This document shows positions 6,735 to 8,400 of a stretch of DNA of 8,400 nucleotides, piece after piece; the stretch's first letter is position 1; each line of letters starts with the position of its first letter. The stretch is from NCBI GenBank assembly GCA_048594975.1, contig JBMDXQ010000039.1, positions 1-8,400 on the forward strand, given 5' to 3'. Position numbers and translations under genes: made by a program. The notes under the pieces are model-generated. The model worked only from the letters and a program-made list of their open reading frames with translations, was not told where the DNA came from and did no database searches. Source of the DNA: JBMDXB01 sp048594975 (lineage in GTDB: Bacteria; Acidobacteriota; Vicinamibacteria; Vicinamibacterales; 2-12-FULL-66-21).

Positions 6735-8288
6735 CTAGGGCAGAACGATCCCGGCAGCTCCTCCGAAGGCTTCTGCTGATTGTAACGTCGCCGACCTCGA
6801 GCGGCGAGCGCGCCGTCGCTCCTCTGCGACATCGCGGTAGCGGGACGGTAGAAGCGGCGCGAAGTACTCGGAGAAGAAGTGGCGCGTGCGAAACGTCTCC
6901 AGCTGCATGTCGCGCATGAGCTCGTCGATGTAGTGCCCGAGGAATGGACCGACGAAATAGCCTTCCGGGCGTGCCGGAAAGACTTCCGTCGCCCACGCAT
7001 GGACGCGCGCGATCTCGCGTTCCATGTGGGAGACGGGGGGCAACGGCAATTCACCGCTGAAGCATTGCGACAGCCAGTGAGCCCCGATCTCTGACGTGAG
7101 CTGACACGCAGTCGAGGATGCGTAGCCGATGAACCCGAGGCGAGGCTCGAGCGGCGGAAGGATGTGGCGATAGAGATGAAACTTCCCGTCCTTCTGCGCT
7201 TCAGCGCGCAGCTCGGGATCGAGAAAGTCGATGCGCTGCCGCCAGCCGGTCGCGAAGACGACGGCATCCGCTTCCACGCGCTCACCCGTGTCCAGCACGA
7301 GCGTCGTGGGACCGGCGAACTCGGCTATCCGGGCGCGGCTGGTCGCCAGCTGCCCACTCCGCACAACGCTGTAGAACTCGAGTCCAATGCCAAGGTTCTC
7401 GAGACCGGTGGGCAATGGATCGTCTGGAATCAGGTTTCCAGGGACCCGAAGCGACCGCCGCAGGCGTCGTGTTTGCACACGCCACCAGAGCCTCACGAGC
7501 GCTTTCGCCGGCCCGTGCAGAAACGACTCGAACCGGTTGGGCGAGTGATAGCGGGTGAACAGCTCGAAGAACCGCGTCATGATCACTCTGTCTGACCGTA
7601 TGCGCCCGAAGAAATAACGCGGGGCCATCCAGTGTGGTGATCGATAAATCAGCGTGCAGGCGCGGCAGTGGCGTGCGGCCCACGTCGCGCAGTCGAGCGC
7701 CGACTTGCCGGCGCCGACGACGACGATCCGTTGACCGGCGAGGGCAAGCGGATCGGTCAATTCGCTCGAGTGGAGTACTTGCCCGGCAAACCGGTCGCGT
7801 CCGGCGATCGACGGGATGTGCGGCTGCGAGAACACGCCGTTGCACACCACGACGAAATCGCCGCCCACCCGCGCTTCACGAACGGGGCCGTCCCGTCTCC
7901 GCAGCGTCAGCTCGAACGGCGGCGCCGCGCGATCCTCACCTCGGGGCGCGCGCGATACGCCGCACACCTCCGTCGAGAGCCGCAACAGCGGCGCCAGCCC
8001 GAAATGGTCGACATAGGCGTCGAGATAGTCGCGCACCTGTTCGGCGGTGGGAAAATCGTCGGCCGTCGGGGGATATGGGAAATCAGAGAATGCGTAGGCC
8101 TCCCGCGCGCTGTTCGTCCTCAGGCCGGGATAGGTGTGCACCGGAGCCCACACGCCTCCGATAGTCGGCAACTTCTCCAACACGACCACGTCGAATCCAT
8201 CGTCCCGAAGCACCTTTGCCGTCACCAGCCCGGCCATCCCTGCGCCGATGACGCATACCCGCCGGCCGACAGAGTTGAATTGGCCCAC
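6735..8288 (-). CDS. Flavin-containing monooxygenase (class B, FMO-like)
   Basis: This 517-residue enzyme would use FAD, NAD(P)H and oxygen to oxygenate a soft nucleophile such as an amine or sulfide. The FAD-binding GAGMAG is at 15-20, followed by EKLPTIGGVW (38-47) and YPGLRTNSAREAYAFSDFPYP (from Y53), the usual FMO stretch. The FMO signature is FAGQVLHSSEL (167-177): F167, G169 and H173 fit, but the last aromatic is Leu177. The NADPH-binding GAGKSA is at 192-197, and FATGWRQRIDFL (345-356) fits the ATG motif. Leu instead of Trp after the His argues against a classical Baeyer-Villiger enzyme. The frame is open to 8375, but a GTG at 8286-8288 with AGGAG upstream places the FAD motif at the usual distance from the N-terminus. 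The gene is complete and upstream of a membrane protein gene. The substrate cannot be read from sequence. Confidence 0.92.
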   Translation of the reverse strand: MGQFNSVGRRVCVIGAGMAGLVTAKVLRDDGFDVVVLEKLPTIGGVWAPVHTYPGLRTNSAREAYAFSDFPYPPTADDFPTAEQVRDYLDAYVDHFGLAPLLRLSTEVCGVSRAPRGEDRAAPPFELTLRRRDGPVREARVGGDFVVVCNGVFSQPHIPSIAGRDRFAGQVLHSSELTDPLALAGQRIVVVGAGKSALDCATWAARHCRACTLIYRSPHWMAPRYFFGRIRSDRVIMTRFFELFTRYHSPNRFESFLHGPAKALVRLWWRVQTRRLRRSLRVPGNLIPDDPLPTGLENLGIGLEFYSVVRSGQLATSRARIAEFAGPTTLVLDTGERVEADAVVFATGWRQRIDFLDPELRAEAQKDGKFHLYRHILPPLEPRLGFIGYASSTACQLTSEIGAHWLSQCFSGELPLPPVSHMEREIARVHAWATEVFPARPEGYFVGPFLGHYIDELMRDMQLETFRTRHFFSEYFAPLLPSRYRDVAEERRRARRSRSATLQSAEAFGGAAGIVLP

Positions 8289-8293
8289 ACGCC

Positions 8294-8299
8294 TCTCCT
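8294..8299 (-). promoter_or_regulatory. Shine-Dalgarno that decides the monooxygenase start
   Basis: On the minus strand the bases read AGGAGA and then GGCGT before the GTG at 8286-8288, a normal spacing. The longer candidates, a GTG at 8375 and an ATG at 8321, have no comparable site. Their extra N-terminal residues are basic and unlike an FMO. Confidence 0.65.
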
Positions 8300-8300
8300 G

Positions 8301-8400
8301 CCCAGCGCGTTGCGCGCGCATCTTGCAGACTCGCAAAGGGCAACTCGCGTGCCTGTCAGGCTGCTCGGTAGACACGTGGAAGGAAGTTGGGTGTCCGTCA
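8301..8400. other. Upstream region of the monooxygenase gene, no further gene seen
   Basis: These 100 bases should hold the monooxygenase promoter. I see no clear -35/-10 pair, inverted repeat or start of a divergent gene before the window ends. Confidence 0.4.

Noticed and set aside
6697..6996. Upstream extension of the six-helix membrane protein
   Set aside because: It overlaps the monooxygenase gene in another frame and is Arg-rich. The ATG at 6696 has a good Shine-Dalgarno and starts at the hydrophobic part.
8289..8375. N-terminal extension of the monooxygenase to a GTG at 8375
   Set aside because: There is no Shine-Dalgarno at that start and the added residues are unlike an FMO. The GTG at 8288 has AGGAG at a good distance.
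1..8400. tRNA or rRNA genes, CRISPR arrays and insertion sequences
   Set aside because: I saw no tRNA-like cloverleaf, no regularly spaced repeats, and no transposase motifs or paired terminal repeats on either strand.

Overview
The window is high-GC bacterial DNA. Its gene families suggest a soil-type Acidobacteriota, perhaps Vicinamibacteria. The clues are an ECF sigma factor with an FPTTHWSVV start next to a zinc-ribbon Ser/Thr kinase, a fragment resembling that group's large TonB-dependent receptors, a GAF/sigma-54 activator and a MocR regulator. This placement comes from remembered family features, not a search.

Layout. On the minus strand at the left edge are an ECF sigma factor (652-1398) and, downstream of it, the first 187 residues of a Ser/Thr protein kinase (1-563) that runs off the window. 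A 566-base stretch with no convincing gene follows. Next is a complete minus-strand MocR/GntR regulator with a fused aminotransferase domain (1965-3473). Its short upstream region (3474-3546) holds a perfect inverted repeat flanked by two copies of an 8-base direct repeat, a plausible autoregulatory operator.

The plus-strand block at 3547-5848 is damaged. It opens with an internal TonB-receptor fragment carrying a one-base frame change in a CG run. The fragment is joined in frame to the back part of a small YagU-like membrane protein whose own start is missing. Right after it lies a GAF/AAA+/Fis sigma-54 activator broken by a frameshift at about 5086, where roughly three conserved residues are also lost.

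The right part is a probable minus-strand pair: a complete flavin-containing monooxygenase (6735-8288, start chosen by a strong Shine-Dalgarno) followed 38 bases later by a six-helix membrane protein of unknown function (5992-6696).

How they work together. The sigma factor and kinase probably form one signalling unit. The MocR protein probably controls itself and perhaps the divergent membrane gene. The monooxygenase and membrane protein probably share a transcript. I do not see a clearly new multi-gene system. The strongest novelty candidates are the receptor/membrane-protein chimera and the compound MocR operator.
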